NCBI RefSeq assembly: GCF_002863585.1
Contig: NZ_PGUY01000037.1
Location: forward strand, 1-64,000
Reading direction: 5' to 3'
Origin: Peribacillus deserti
GTDB lineage: Bacteria > Bacillota > Bacilli > Bacillales > DSM-1321
Length of the DNA: 64,000 nt
Part shown: positions 15,662 to 25,051 of the stretch, one piece after another
Layout of the letters: the number at the start of each line of letters is the position of its first letter
Position numbering within the stretch: position 1 is the stretch's first letter
Position numbers and translations under genes: made by a program
Notes under the pieces: generated by a model
Seen by the model: the letters and a program-made list of their open reading frames with translations, nothing else
Database searches by the model: none
What the model was told of the DNA's origin: nothing

Positions 15662-16033
15662 ATGGAGATTACTTTTAATAACCGCGATCCTGTTTATCTT
15701 CAGGTTGTCAGATACTTTAAAGAACAAATTGCCATAGGTAATCTTACAGCAGGACAGGAAATTTCATCACGGCGGGAACTGGCGGGCTTGTTAAAAATTA
15801 ATCCGAATACCGCACAAAAAGCGTATAAAGAAATGGAGGAACAAGGATTGATCACCACCGAACGAAATTTTCCCAGCCGGATCACTACAGATGAAAAGAT
15901 CTTAAATTCAGTAAGAGAAGAGCTGATACTTGAGGCTGTCTCCTCTTTTATAGCATCGGTACGGCCGATTAATGTTCCGCTCGAGGAACTAATAAAAATG
16001 GTGAGTGAAAAGTATTCACAGCCAGAGGAATAG
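15662..16033 (+). CDS. GntR family repressor, YtrA subfamily
   Basis: A 123-residue regulator with an N-terminal winged HTH (DPVYLQVVRYFKEQIAIGNL, then SRRELAGLLKINPNTAQKAYKEMEEQGL) and only a short C-terminal dimerisation helix pair, the YtrA layout. Such repressors control ABC transporter genes that answer cell-wall antibiotics. The ATG at 15662 has GGGAG upstream; the in-frame ATG at 15626 lies inside the operator and is rejected. It is the first gene of an operon with ATPase, permease and a secreted protein. Confidence 0.88.
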   Translation: MEITFNNRDPVYLQVVRYFKEQIAIGNLTAGQEISSRRELAGLLKINPNTAQKAYKEMEEQGLITTERNFPSRITTDEKILNSVREELILEAVSSFIASVRPINVPLEELIKMVSEKYSQPEE

Positions 16034-16044
16034 GGGGCGAAGAA

Positions 16045-16734
16045 ATGATTGAGGTAAAAAACCTTACAAAAAAATACGGACGCAGGCGAGTCCTGGAAAA
16101 TGTATCTTTTACAGCGGAAAAGGGGCAAATTACCTGCCTTATCGGGATCAATGGAGTAGGTAAAACCACTACTTTAAAGGCTATTATGGGGTTGACCCCA
16201 TATAAGAGCGGAACCATTCTTATCGATGATGAGCCGCTGACCAAAACAAGCTATGAGAAAATCACATTCATTCCCGATGCTGCGATCATGCCGCCTTCTA
16301 TGACGATTCGTGATGCCTTTGAATTTATGAAGGACTTTTATGGGAGCTGGAATTCTGCTAGAGCTGAAGAATTGCTTGCATTTTTCAAATTAAAGGAGGA
16401 ATTCCGGATAGCAGAGCTGTCAAAAGGAAATATAGCAAAAATAAATCTTTTGATGGGACTTGCTATCGATGTGGATTACTTATTGATGGATGAACCTTTT
16501 TCAGGTATTGATATCTTTAGCAGAGAGCAGATAGCAGATGTGTTCACCAGCCACTTAATCGAAGACCGGGGAGTCATCATTACCACTCATGAAATAAATG
16601 ATATTGAGCATTTAATCGATAAGGTGATACTGCTCGACAACGGAAGCGTGCTGAAGGAATTCTATACGGAAGAAATGCGCTCAGAGCATGGGAAGTCGGT
16701 CATTGATGTCATGAGGGAGGTGTACAGGGCATGA
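16045..16734 (+). CDS. ABC transporter ATP-binding protein (YtrB-like)
   Basis: A 229-residue ABC ATPase. Walker A is GINGVGKTT (residues 34-42) and Walker B is YLLMDEPFSGID. The signature motif is LSKGN rather than LSGGQ, a divergence also seen in some YtrB-like proteins. It lies 11 bases after the GntR gene and overlaps the permease gene by four bases. Together they would form an exporter or a signalling ABC system controlled by the GntR protein. Confidence 0.88.
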   Translation: MIEVKNLTKKYGRRRVLENVSFTAEKGQITCLIGINGVGKTTTLKAIMGLTPYKSGTILIDDEPLTKTSYEKITFIPDAAIMPPSMTIRDAFEFMKDFYGSWNSARAEELLAFFKLKEEFRIAELSKGNIAKINLLMGLAIDVDYLLMDEPFSGIDIFSREQIADVFTSHLIEDRGVIITTHEINDIEHLIDKVILLDNGSVLKEFYTEEMRSEHGKSVIDVMREVYRA

Positions 16735-17567
16735 ACCGTTTTATTAAGCTGTTAAACTTTGAGATAAATCGCTTCAGTAAAATTTATGCTGCTCTGTTGG
16801 CAATCATCATTGTTCTCCAATTTATTGGTGTTATAGTTGAATCCAATTCCTATGTCCAAGGCGCTGACAGGATGATGATGGAGAACAGATGGACACAGGA
16901 GGAATTGATAAAAAATAATGGGAAAGCGGGATTCACGTTAATAATGGATTCGTTTTGGTTCGCAGGTCCGATCGCCATAGCTGCGGCTGCACTTATCTTT
17001 TATATCTTCTTAATCTGGTATAGAGAGTGGTATGGCAAGAACACGTTCATTTACAGACTGCTCATGCTGCCTGTTTCAAGATACAGCATCTATTTTGCAA
17101 AGGCATCAGCGATTTTCTTAATGGTTCTCGGGCTTGTCGGAATACAAATCTTGCTGCTTCCGCTGGAGAATGAATTATTCGAAGCCATAGTTCCGGCAGA
17201 CTTCAGGGATGTTCTGGCAGTTAAGGATTTGATTCACTCGAATATAATTACCAGCACGTTAATCCCTGCCACCTTCACACAGTTTGTTTTACATTACTTG
17301 GCAGGTCTTATGGCTGTTTTCACTTTATTTACAGCCATTCTTATGGAAAGAAGCTATCGATTGAAAGGTATTTTACTTGGAATAGTATATTGCGCGGCAG
17401 TTTTGGCGTTCTTTATTTCACCTCTAATCATTCCCGCCGTACTGGATATGGGTGACTTTTTCTATCCGGTTGAGTTCTTGGTGCTTGAAATTATCTTGGG
17501 ATTAATAGCTTCAGCCTGTTCGATCGTGATTGGACAAAAATTACTAAATAAAAAGGTTTCGGTATAG
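16731..17567 (+). CDS. ABC transporter permease
   Basis: A 278-residue membrane protein with six predicted helices, for example AALLAIIIVLQFIGVIV near residue 20, AIAAAALIFYIFLIWYREW and FLVLEIILGLIASACSIVIG at the end. It is the membrane partner of the preceding ATPase (ATGA overlap). Its topology fits ABC-2/YtrC-type permeases. No substrate can be assigned; cell-envelope stress is the likely theme from the GntR-YtrA type regulator. Confidence 0.82.
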   Translation: MNRFIKLLNFEINRFSKIYAALLAIIIVLQFIGVIVESNSYVQGADRMMMENRWTQEELIKNNGKAGFTLIMDSFWFAGPIAIAAAALIFYIFLIWYREWYGKNTFIYRLLMLPVSRYSIYFAKASAIFLMVLGLVGIQILLLPLENELFEAIVPADFRDVLAVKDLIHSNIITSTLIPATFTQFVLHYLAGLMAVFTLFTAILMERSYRLKGILLGIVYCAAVLAFFISPLIIPAVLDMGDFFYPVEFLVLEIILGLIASACSIVIGQKLLNKKVSV

Positions 17568-17579
17568 GGAGGGCAGACG

Positions 17580-18788
17580 ATGAAAAAATATTGGAAAATA
17601 AGCTTGCTCATTGCGGTTGTCGTATTAACAGTCGGGTCTTTTTACACCCATTCTGCCTATTCTTCGACTCAGCTTCCCCAGTTTTACATAAAAAAGGACT
17701 CAGGGGACAGCAGCATCCTAAAAAAAGTGACCTTTAGCGGAGATTATTTGGTAGGTTCTATTAATCAAGGAGTTACCGTTGAACACAATAAAACGACTTA
17801 TGATACTGAAAAATCTTTTATTGAACAGTTTGACAGAGAATTTGCACACAGAGATCCTGCCATCAAACAGCTTCAGAAAGAATATCGGAATTTCATGAGA
17901 GGGAAATACAATACAGAAGCCTTCTATGAAGATAATCAGCTTCTCTCATACGCGGACATACTAAATGCAACCACAAACAGCGGAAGCCGCTCTTTTGTAT
18001 TTAAAATTTCTGTACTTAACAAAAAAACGAATAACAGCACTTCTTTTGATTATGCCATTCCAAACCCTGATCAATACAACCATGTATACGTGGAAGATGT
18101 TCAGTATTTCGGAAAGGAACTAAAAGTCCTTACAAGGAGCTACCTTCAAGATACTGAGTTAGACGGAGAAGAACTGGATGTTTACACATTTGACATTCCG
18201 AATAAAAAGCTTTTAAGTAAAGATGAAGTAAAGGGTCACAGCAAGAACGGTATGGTGTATACACGACTGCCGGGCGTTGATCCGCTCAAGCCAAACAAGT
18301 ATGCGGTTTATAGTATCAGTGAACGGGAGCTTGAAAATGAAGAAGGAACGGAACCGCCTAAGCCGAAAGAAAAAGAGCTGGTGGTTTACGACCTGGGAAA
18401 GAATCAAAAGGTGGATATTAATTTTCCAAAAGATATCTTGAAAATGAATTTAGATGCCCTTCCAGCCTTTGTAGATGGTTCAACCATCTATTTTACGGAA
18501 GAGAAAAACAATGCAGTAAGGCTTAAAGTATTCAATATAGATACGAGGGAATTAGAAAACGAAATCACACTCCCGGTTGAAAAACATAGCGATAGCCGTG
18601 AAATTCAATCGATGATTAAAAATGGGAAGCTCTATCTCCTTATTAAGTACAATAAAATGCAAAATGCAGAAATCAAGATAATGATTGCAGATATTAAAAC
18701 TGAAAAAATGGTATACTCAGGAACCCTCATGACTGATAAAAGCCAGTCCATCCGTTCCCTGCAGTTGTACAACATACTAGTTAAGTAA
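17580..18788 (+). CDS. Membrane-anchored or secreted protein of unknown function
   Basis: A 402-residue protein with an N-terminal membrane or signal segment (SLLIAVVVLTVGSFYTHSAY) and a long extracytoplasmic beta-rich region. Repeated strand patterns with Asp/Lys turns (DVYTFDIPNKKLLSKDEVKG, KVFNIDTRELENEITLPVEK) suggest a propeller-like fold. There is no lipobox cysteine. It follows the ABC permease by 12 bases with a good GGGAGGG ribosome site, so it belongs to the operon and may sense or assist the transporter. No family is recognised. Confidence 0.75.
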   Translation: MKKYWKISLLIAVVVLTVGSFYTHSAYSSTQLPQFYIKKDSGDSSILKKVTFSGDYLVGSINQGVTVEHNKTTYDTEKSFIEQFDREFAHRDPAIKQLQKEYRNFMRGKYNTEAFYEDNQLLSYADILNATTNSGSRSFVFKISVLNKKTNNSTSFDYAIPNPDQYNHVYVEDVQYFGKELKVLTRSYLQDTELDGEELDVYTFDIPNKKLLSKDEVKGHSKNGMVYTRLPGVDPLKPNKYAVYSISERELENEEGTEPPKPKEKELVVYDLGKNQKVDINFPKDILKMNLDALPAFVDGSTIYFTEEKNNAVRLKVFNIDTRELENEITLPVEKHSDSREIQSMIKNGKLYLLIKYNKMQNAEIKIMIADIKTEKMVYSGTLMTDKSQSIRSLQLYNILVK

Positions 18789-18794
18789 GCTTGA

Positions 18795-18826
18795 GGCATT
18801 TCTCTAAAATGGGAAATGCCTTTTTT
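18795..18826 (+). terminator. Rho-independent terminator
   Basis: GGCATTTC pairs with GAAATGCC, then six T. It ends the GntR-ABC operon. Confidence 0.88.
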
Positions 18827-18877
18827 AAGCAAGAAATCCATATACGTATTAAAATAAAAGGGAGAGGGGGAAATGCA

Positions 18878-19339
18878 TTGAATATCAGAAATTCTGTTAA
18901 GGCAGTCATATTTAATGAGGGCAAAGTCTTAGTTACGAAAAATCAGGATAGAGAAGGCATTTTTTACTTGTTTCCAGGCGGAGGCCAGGAACATGGAGAA
19001 ACCTTTCATGAAACACTTCGAAGAGAGTGCCTCGAGGAGATTGGGCAGCACGTGAATATTGGGGAGCTTTTGTTTATCCGTGAATATATTGGAAAAACCC
19101 ATGAATATGCCCAGGACGACAGTAAAATTCATCAGATAGAGTATTATTTTACTTGTGAACTGAAAGAGCTGAATAAAGACCAAGCGGGAATTAAACCGGA
19201 TCCGCTGCAAATTGGTACGGAATGGATACCGCTAAAAGATATCATGAAATACAGGCTATATCCGAGGGCGATGAGGCAGAATATTATAGATGTTTACTCC
19301 GGAGCAAAGTCTCCAATCTATTTAGGAAATATTAATTAA
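18878..19339 (+). CDS. NUDIX hydrolase
   Basis: A 153-residue protein with a clear Nudix box (GGGQEHGETFHE, then RRECLEEIGQ: G-x5-E-x7-REuxEExGu). It hydrolyses a nucleoside diphosphate linked to another group; the substrate is unknown. I place the start at TTG 18878, seven bases after GGAGAGGGGG. The longer frame from 18791 begins inside the upstream terminator. It is monocistronic or paired with the small gene that follows 54 bases later. Confidence 0.85.
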   Translation: MNIRNSVKAVIFNEGKVLVTKNQDREGIFYLFPGGGQEHGETFHETLRRECLEEIGQHVNIGELLFIREYIGKTHEYAQDDSKIHQIEYYFTCELKELNKDQAGIKPDPLQIGTEWIPLKDIMKYRLYPRAMRQNIIDVYSGAKSPIYLGNIN

Positions 19340-19393
19340 ACGTTTGATTAACTTTTGTAAAACCCTTATAAACTCGGGTTGAAAGGAGCTAAC

Positions 19394-19585
19394 ATGAAAC
19401 ATAAGGTCGTTTTTGAAGACTGGGAAAAAGAATGTGAGGAGGGTTCTTGCTATGAAAGCGGCACCCGCCTTCTGGTTAATGGGAAACAAGTTCTGGATTC
19501 TGTGACTCCAGTGAAAGCAGTGAAGGCTGTTTTAGACGAATTAGGGATTGTTTATGAACTAGAAGAAAAGCACGAGTATGATTAA
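19394..19585 (+). CDS. Small uncharacterised protein, 63 residues
   Basis: Starts MKHKVVFEDWEKECEEGSCY. It is highly acidic with no membrane segment, and the second half (SVTPVKAVKAVLDELGIVYELEE) looks like helix plus strand. AAAGGAG lies six bases before the ATG, and a perfect terminator follows, so it is real. I do not recognise a family. Confidence 0.7.
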   Translation: MKHKVVFEDWEKECEEGSCYESGTRLLVNGKQVLDSVTPVKAVKAVLDELGIVYELEEKHEYD

Positions 19586-19597
19586 TACAATGAAAAG

Positions 19598-19626
19598 CAG
19601 TTTTGCGAAAAGCAAAGCTGTTTTTT
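19598..19626 (+). terminator. Rho-independent terminator
   Basis: CAGTTTTGC-GAAAA-GCAAAGCTG with one G-T pair, then six T. It ends the 63-residue gene. Confidence 0.9.
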
Positions 19627-20042
19627 GTCCTCTAATCCTTTTCGGCTGCAGGTACAGTTATGAAGGGCCCAGCATATCACTGCGTATAACCCCTGCGGCT
19701 GAGGGGGAAATACTGCTGATAACATATGCGTTCCGATTTACAATGAATTCATGGAATGGTTCCGAACTCTCCGGAGGATTACAGTAAAGGCCATGAGCCA
19801 GAAGGGATTGCCTGAAGAAATAGGTTCCGAAGTATACAGAGAAAAAATAGGGGGATAAAGTTATATTCCTTTTAACATGGCACGCAGTGAATGTATCTAT
19901 TGTAAGATAGAATGAACAAGCCGATGTGAGAATTCTAATCCTCAAGGAGAAACCGAATACATTGAAGACATCAGATAATGTCATAAACCTAACCTGGACT
20001 GGCATAGACATGTACAAGTGAACACTAAAAAGGAGGCAGTTT
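19627..20042. other. Gene-free stretch
   Basis: Between the terminator and the next ribosome site I see no supported gene. A short frame of about 70 codons starting at 19578 and a long antisense frame (19658-20227) have no ribosome site and unusual composition, and were rejected. The region is moderately GC-rich and may hold decayed sequence. Confidence 0.5.
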
Positions 20043-20351
20043 ATGAAACACCTCTTTCCGATTCTTTGTACAGCAGGTTTATTAGCCTTTGCGGCCTTTA
20101 TGGAAACGCCGGGTATATTGCAGGAGAAAGACACCAGCTCCATGCAGGCCGTGTATGGTCCGTCAGAAGATGAAGAAACCAGTAAAGAGACCGAAGTGCC
20201 GATTCTCGAGAGCAGGCTGATACACACAGAAAAAGAAGATGGCTATATTGTGGAAACCTATCAGGAATATGAAGTGTTTAAAGACAAGAGCGGTAATGAG
20301 ATCAAAAGTGTCCCGACAACAAAGGTTGAATATCTCCGCTATAAAGAATAA
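20043..20351 (+). CDS. Small exported protein of unknown function
   Basis: A 102-residue protein with an N-terminal hydrophobic segment (LFPILCTAGLLAFAAFMETP) that is a signal peptide or anchor, followed by a very acidic region (SEDEETSKETEVPI) and a C-terminal strand pattern (VETYQEYEVFKDKSGNEIKS). AAGGAGG precedes the ATG and a bidirectional terminator follows. No family is recognised; similar short acidic secreted proteins are common in Bacillaceae. Confidence 0.7.
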   Translation: MKHLFPILCTAGLLAFAAFMETPGILQEKDTSSMQAVYGPSEDEETSKETEVPILESRLIHTEKEDGYIVETYQEYEVFKDKSGNEIKSVPTTKVEYLRYKE

Positions 20352-20383
20352 AACATCGCCCAAGTGCCCGGCGATGTTTTTTA
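20350..20383. terminator. Bidirectional terminator
   Basis: AAAACATCGCC pairs with GGCGATGTTTT, with A and T runs at the sides. It separates the small exported protein gene (+) from the oxidoreductase gene (-). Confidence 0.88.
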
Positions 20384-21376
20384 TTATAACCTTACAACCA
20401 TTCTCCCTCGGGCTTTTCCTTTTAAGATGACAGGCAGGTGCCCAGGCAGTTCTTCCAATGTGATTTCTTTCTGGATAGAATCCAAAAGGACATCGGGCTT
20501 TAGGTCATTTGCCATCCGGCTCCAGACTTTTTGTCTGACGTCCATTGGACAGTAAACGGAATCGATGCCCAGCAGGTTTATTCCCCTTAGGATGAAAGGG
20601 AACACCGTTGCTGGTACGTCTGTTCCACCAGTTAATCCGCTGACAGCTACAGATCCGTTATATTGGAGCTTGCTTAAAATGGACGCAAGAGTTGTTCCGC
20701 CTACCGGGTCGACGGCTCCCGCCCAGAGCTGTTTATCCAGGGCTCTGACCTTACCGCCGTTAACATCCCCGCGGCTGATTATTTCTTTAGCACCAATGCT
20801 CGTTAAATAGTGTTTCTCGGTTTCTTTCCCAGTGCTCGCAACCACATCATATCCAAGCTTGGACAGCATGGAGACAGCAATGCTTCCTACCCCTCCGGTT
20901 GCTCCTGTAACTAATACCTTCCCTTTTTCCGGCGTCAGCCCATTGTCTTCAAGCCTTTGTATAGACAAAGCTGCAGTGAACCCAGCAGTCCCAAAGGCCA
21001 TAGCTTCCTTGAGTGTTAAATTTTCCGGAAGCGGTACGATCCAATCTGCAGGAATACGGGCATACTCGCTGTACCCGCCAAAATGGGACACCCCAATTTC
21101 ATAGCTTGTCGCAATGACCTGATCGCCTTCTTTGTAGCGGGGGTCATCTGACGATACGACCGTACCGGCTAAGTCTATTCCTGGGATAAAGGGATACGAC
21201 CTGACAATTTTCCCTTCAGGTATGCTTGCCAATCCGTCCTTGTAGTTAATACTGCTATAAGCCACTTTAATTAATACACCTTCTTGAGGCAGGTCCTCAA
21301 GGGAAACTTCTTTAATGTTAACTGAAAAGTTCTCATCGGTTTTATCCACGACGAGGGCTTTAAATAGCTGGTTCAT
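20384..21376 (-). CDS. MDR-family quinone oxidoreductase (YhdH/YhfP, AcuI-like)
   Basis: A 330-residue zinc-free medium-chain dehydrogenase/reductase. The GroES-like N-terminal half has the motif SSINYKDGLAS and FIPGIDLAGTVVSSDDP; the NADPH-binding Rossmann segment is VTGATGGVGSIAVSMLSKLG. This subfamily includes acrylyl-CoA reductase AcuI and B. subtilis YhfP. It reduces an activated double bond with NADPH; the physiological substrate here is not known. It is divergent from the LLM oxidoreductase gene, with 186 bases between. Confidence 0.92.
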   Translation of the reverse strand: MNQLFKALVVDKTDENFSVNIKEVSLEDLPQEGVLIKVAYSSINYKDGLASIPEGKIVRSYPFIPGIDLAGTVVSSDDPRYKEGDQVIATSYEIGVSHFGGYSEYARIPADWIVPLPENLTLKEAMAFGTAGFTAALSIQRLEDNGLTPEKGKVLVTGATGGVGSIAVSMLSKLGYDVVASTGKETEKHYLTSIGAKEIISRGDVNGGKVRALDKQLWAGAVDPVGGTTLASILSKLQYNGSVAVSGLTGGTDVPATVFPFILRGINLLGIDSVYCPMDVRQKVWSRMANDLKPDVLLDSIQKEITLEELPGHLPVILKGKARGRMVVRL

Positions 21377-21562
21377 ATGTATCTCGGCTCCCTTCTTTTA
21401 AGTTGGCTCGGAACGTCTTTAATAGTTTCACCTGATTGGTCTTGTTACATTAATTGTTATTGTAGACTTCAGCAGGTTAAAGGTCAAAAAGTTAGATTCT
21501 TTAAAGAATGATGGTTAAGATAATAAAATCATCGACATTCTTAGAAGGAGGCTCGCGTTTTC

Positions 21563-22555
21563 ATGAAATTAAGTGTTCTTGACCAATCTGTCATACCAAA
21601 GGGGGAAAACGCCAGAACGGCTCTTGCCAACACAGTAAAATTAGCGCAGATAACAGAACAACTGGGCTATTTGCGATTCTGGGTGGCTGAGCATCACAAT
21701 ACCAATGGAATGGCTGGTACTGCTCCTGAAATATTAATCTCTCATATCGCATCAAAAACAGAAAGAATCAGGGTCGGTTCGGGCGGGGTTTTGCTGCCTC
21801 AATACAGCCCTTTTAAGATTGCGGAAAACTTCAAAGTGCTGGAAGCTTTATTTCCTGACCGCCTGGATCTCGGAATCGGCCGATCCCCAGGGGGAGGTGC
21901 AACCACGCGTCTGGCATTGACAGACGGAGTAAGGCGGAGCCTGAATGAATTTCCCAGGCAGGTGAAAGACCTGCAGACATTTTTAGCCGGAAATATGCCG
22001 GAGCATCACACTTATTCAGATGTCATGGCTTTTCCTTTGACAGAAACACTTCCTGAAATGTGGCTCCTGGGCATCACCCACCGCGGAGCGAGAGTGGCTG
22101 CTGAACATGGTACAGCCTTCACCTATGGCCATTTTATTACACCTGAAAATGGAAAGAGGGCAATGGACTACTATTTTGAGCATTTTACACCATCTCCGCT
22201 TTTACAGAAGCCGAAAGCCAATGTTTGTATATTTGTTGTTTGTGCCCCCACACAGGAAAAAGCAGAAGAACTTGCCTTAAGTCAGGATATGTGGCTGCTT
22301 GCTGTTGAAAAAACAGGAGATACCAGAATTCCATCTGTAGACGAAGCGAAGAGTATGGCTTTAACCAAGGACCAGCTTGCCCGAGTCCGTGAGAACAGAA
22401 AAAGGACCATCATAGGAACTCCTGATAAAGTAAGAGATGAATTGCTGCTTTTAGAAGAAATATATGGGACAGACGAATTCATGATCATCACCAATGTTCA
22501 TAACTTTGAGGATAAAGTTCAATCTTATACTCTTCTGGCGGAGGCCTTTCTTTAA
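21563..22555 (+). CDS. LLM-class flavin-dependent oxidoreductase
   Basis: A 330-residue luciferase-like monooxygenase of the YceB type. It has LSVLDQSVIPKGE at the N-terminus, FWVAEHHNTNGMAGTAPEIL and RVGSGGVLLPQYSPFKIAEN, and later DLGIGRSPGG. These bind reduced FMN; the substrate is unknown. GGAGG precedes the ATG. A perfect 14-bp palindrome ATTCTTTAAAGAAT at 21496-21509 lies 54 bases upstream and could be an operator. Confidence 0.9.
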   Translation: MKLSVLDQSVIPKGENARTALANTVKLAQITEQLGYLRFWVAEHHNTNGMAGTAPEILISHIASKTERIRVGSGGVLLPQYSPFKIAENFKVLEALFPDRLDLGIGRSPGGGATTRLALTDGVRRSLNEFPRQVKDLQTFLAGNMPEHHTYSDVMAFPLTETLPEMWLLGITHRGARVAAEHGTAFTYGHFITPENGKRAMDYYFEHFTPSPLLQKPKANVCIFVVCAPTQEKAEELALSQDMWLLAVEKTGDTRIPSVDEAKSMALTKDQLARVRENRKRTIIGTPDKVRDELLLLEEIYGTDEFMIITNVHNFEDKVQSYTLLAEAFL

Positions 22556-22817
22556 AATGAAGGCGTGAAAGTGGAGATGTGGTACTACTGGACAAAGTAC
22601 GACTAGTACATGTGGGACAAGCATCTAAGGCTGTTTTCCCTAAGCTACAGGCGTCAGCTTGTAATGTACTGTTAAAGAGTTACCGCGATTATTAAGAGTT
22701 TCACCGATTCATGCTGGATTAATTGTACCCGTCCTTAGCTTAGTAGCGGTTCGCTGTTTGCACATTCCGGGCCGGCAATTTTCCCTTTTTACAAACCAGA
22801 ATAAAGGGTAATATACA

Positions 22818-24281
22818 ATGAAAAAAGACGGGTGGTGCTTAGAATTGTATATATATAGGGCTGACGAGATTAAGGCTGCGGACGAAGCGGCGGAGAATGG
22901 ACTTACAGGATATACCCTAATGGAAAGTGCGGGAAGGGAATTATATCAGGCAGCAGCAAAATTAATAAATAGGGATCAGCGTGTTCTAATTCTGTCTGGT
23001 ACAGGGAATAACGGCGGAGATGGGATTGTGCTTGCCCGCTATCTAAAACAACATGGATATCTGTGTGATTTAGTCTTTCCAATTGGTGACCCAAGATCAG
23101 AAGCCGCAAGTGAACATTTTCGTTATTATAAAAGCATTGGTTACAGTGTAAATGAGATCCAGGGCAAGTATGACGTCATTGTTGATGCACTGCTGGGGGT
23201 GGGTGCCCGGCTTCCCCTTGATAAAAAGGTACAGGAACTGCTTCAATGGGCGAACAAGGAAGACTCACTGCGGCTTGCAGTTGATGTTCCCTCAGGAGTG
23301 CTGTCAGACCAAGGGGAAAGTGATGAATCAGCCTTCAAGGCAGACCGGACATTCTGCATACATGGATATAAACCGTCCGTATTCATGGAGAGCACAGCAG
23401 AATATTATGGAATTCCTGAAGTGCTGGATATCGGCCTTCCTCATAAAGCAAAATGGAAGGTATGGACAAAAGAGGATGTGAAAAGGACCTTTCCGAAACG
23501 GAAACCCGGCTCACATAAAGGGAGCTTTGGCAACGGACTTATTATAGCGGGTACCGATGAAATGCCGGGAGCAGCTATTCTGTGCAGCCTTGCGGCTAAA
23601 AGAAGCGGAATCGGCAAACTGACTGTTGCAGCCTCGCGCTTTGTTTCAGGTATTATCGCAAGCAGACTTCCTGAATGTGTATTTTTGCATGATGGACTTA
23701 AAAAAATAGTAGAGGGACGGATGCCTGAGAAAATGACAGCAGCCGCAATAGGTCCGGGGCTTCCATCTGATGAGACAGTAGAATTGGCAGCAGCTCAGTT
23801 ATTAAAAACCAATCTCCCTTTAATTATCGATGCAGGTGCCTTAACAAAGCGGCAATATCCAAAACGGGAAGCGCCTGTCATCCTTACTCCTCATCCAGGA
23901 GAATTTCAGAAAATGACAGGAATACCTGTGGCCGATTTTCAAAAAAACCGAATCCAAACCGCGGTGGATTTTGCTAGAGAAAACGGAGTAATCCTGGTGT
24001 TGAAGGGCAGAAATACCGTCATAGCATTTCCGGACGGAGAGGCGAGAATTAATACGGCAGGAAATGCGGGGCTGGCCAAAGGCGGATCAGGCGATTCACT
24101 GACAGGCATTTTGTTAGCCTTCGCTGCGTCTTATAAGGATATAAAAGCGGCGGCAGCTAACGCAGTTTATTTTCACGCTGCTTGTGCAGATTATTGGAAA
24201 GAGACGAGAGCGGAGACCACCCTGCTTGCCAGTGATCTTAATGAAACGATGCCTTTTGTGATGAAGGAATTTGAAGACTAA
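22818..24281 (+). CDS. Bifunctional NAD(P)HX epimerase / ADP-dependent NAD(P)HX dehydratase
   Basis: Repairs hydrated NADH and NADPH. The N-terminal YjeF_N epimerase domain (about 1-215) has LSGTGNNGGDGIVLARYLKQ. The C-terminal ribokinase-like dehydratase (about 225-487) has TPHPGEFQKMTG and AGLAKGGSGDSLTGILLAFA with the ADP-binding GGSGD. Length (487) is normal for the fused form. The ATG at 22818 has only a weak ribosome site; TTG 22845, with GGTGG upstream, would give LYIYRADEI, closer to typical N-termini. It stands alone and ends in a bidirectional terminator. Confidence 0.93.
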   Translation: MKKDGWCLELYIYRADEIKAADEAAENGLTGYTLMESAGRELYQAAAKLINRDQRVLILSGTGNNGGDGIVLARYLKQHGYLCDLVFPIGDPRSEAASEHFRYYKSIGYSVNEIQGKYDVIVDALLGVGARLPLDKKVQELLQWANKEDSLRLAVDVPSGVLSDQGESDESAFKADRTFCIHGYKPSVFMESTAEYYGIPEVLDIGLPHKAKWKVWTKEDVKRTFPKRKPGSHKGSFGNGLIIAGTDEMPGAAILCSLAAKRSGIGKLTVAASRFVSGIIASRLPECVFLHDGLKKIVEGRMPEKMTAAAIGPGLPSDETVELAAAQLLKTNLPLIIDAGALTKRQYPKREAPVILTPHPGEFQKMTGIPVADFQKNRIQTAVDFARENGVILVLKGRNTVIAFPDGEARINTAGNAGLAKGGSGDSLTGILLAFAASYKDIKAAAANAVYFHAACADYWKETRAETTLLASDLNETMPFVMKEFED

Positions 24282-24284
24282 AGC

Positions 24285-24321
24285 AAAAGATGAATCCCCC
24301 TCATGTGGATTCATCTTTTTG
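24285..24321. terminator. Bidirectional terminator
   Basis: AAAAGATGAATCC pairs perfectly with GGATTCATCTTTT, with A and T runs outside. It separates the NAD(P)HX repair gene and the convergent cupin gene. Confidence 0.92.
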
Positions 24322-24333
24322 TTTGTGTGTCTT

Positions 24334-24690
24334 TTATTTTGCCCTCATATATGATTTGGGATCTAATGAGCCTGATTCAATCACGATTGCATCCATTCCA
24401 GTCCCGCTGCCTGATTCATGCCATTCTCCTGCGTTCCAAAAAACGGCATCTCCCTTTTTTATTGCTATTTGTTGTCTGTCAGCTCCGGTAACCCAGCCTT
24501 CACCTCCGACCACTAGAAAAAGCTGGGGGATAGGTGCTTCATGGAAGCCTATTACCCCGCCCGGTTCTACGTACATACATCCGATAGAAGCGAACTCATT
24601 AGTCCGGATGATTCTTGAAAATACTGCTGCCTTCGAATCGTATTGTTCAATATTCCGTCCCGTTTCCTGATCAAATCTGAAAAATTCCAT
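24334..24690 (-). CDS. Cupin-domain protein
   Basis: A 118-residue single-domain cupin. The barrel motifs are PGGVIGFHEAPIPQLFLVVG (only one His of the usual HxH) and KKGDAVFWNAGEWHESG, with the second-motif His. It could be a small sugar-binding or metal enzyme, or a sensor. The incomplete first metal motif (H only) makes catalysis uncertain. A GGGGGG stretch lies before the ATG. Single gene. Confidence 0.8.
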   Translation of the reverse strand: MEFFRFDQETGRNIEQYDSKAAVFSRIIRTNEFASIGCMYVEPGGVIGFHEAPIPQLFLVVGGEGWVTGADRQQIAIKKGDAVFWNAGEWHESGSGTGMDAIVIESGSLDPKSYMRAK

Positions 24691-25051
24691 AATCTGCCCC
24701 CCCTGCCTAAATCAAATCACAATGAGTATTATTAGACAGTGAAAAGGGTTTTCCTTTAAAACATGTACATATTTTGGCGCCTTTTTTTTAAAAAATATCT
24801 AGAGTTCTTGATTCTGCCACTGTATGGATCTTCTTCTGGTAAGGGATTCCAGAGGGATTCTACAGGATCTAGCGCTAAGACATCTGTATGGCTGACAGCA
24901 GCAAGTGAGTGCCTGGAGAGAAAACCAACAGGCAAGTATAGTAGAGCTAAAAAGAAATTAATGATATTCAGCGGTCTTTAGTTTATTTTTCATCCTAAAT
25001 ATGACTATATTAATGTAGACTATGCATTTTACATAAAGAGGAGTGATTGTT
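24691..25051. other. Intergenic stretch without supported gene
   Basis: Contains a 72-codon frame from 24763 with poor composition and no ribosome site, which I rejected. The rest is A/T-rich and probably holds the promoter of the FMN reductase gene. Confidence 0.5.

Noticed and set aside
19658-20227. Minus-strand frame of 189 codons
   Set aside because: Overlaps the better supported small exported protein gene, has no ribosome site and looks low-complexity in Ser/Phe.
24763-24981. Plus-strand frame of 72 codons
   Set aside because: No ribosome site and poor composition; no recognisable domain.
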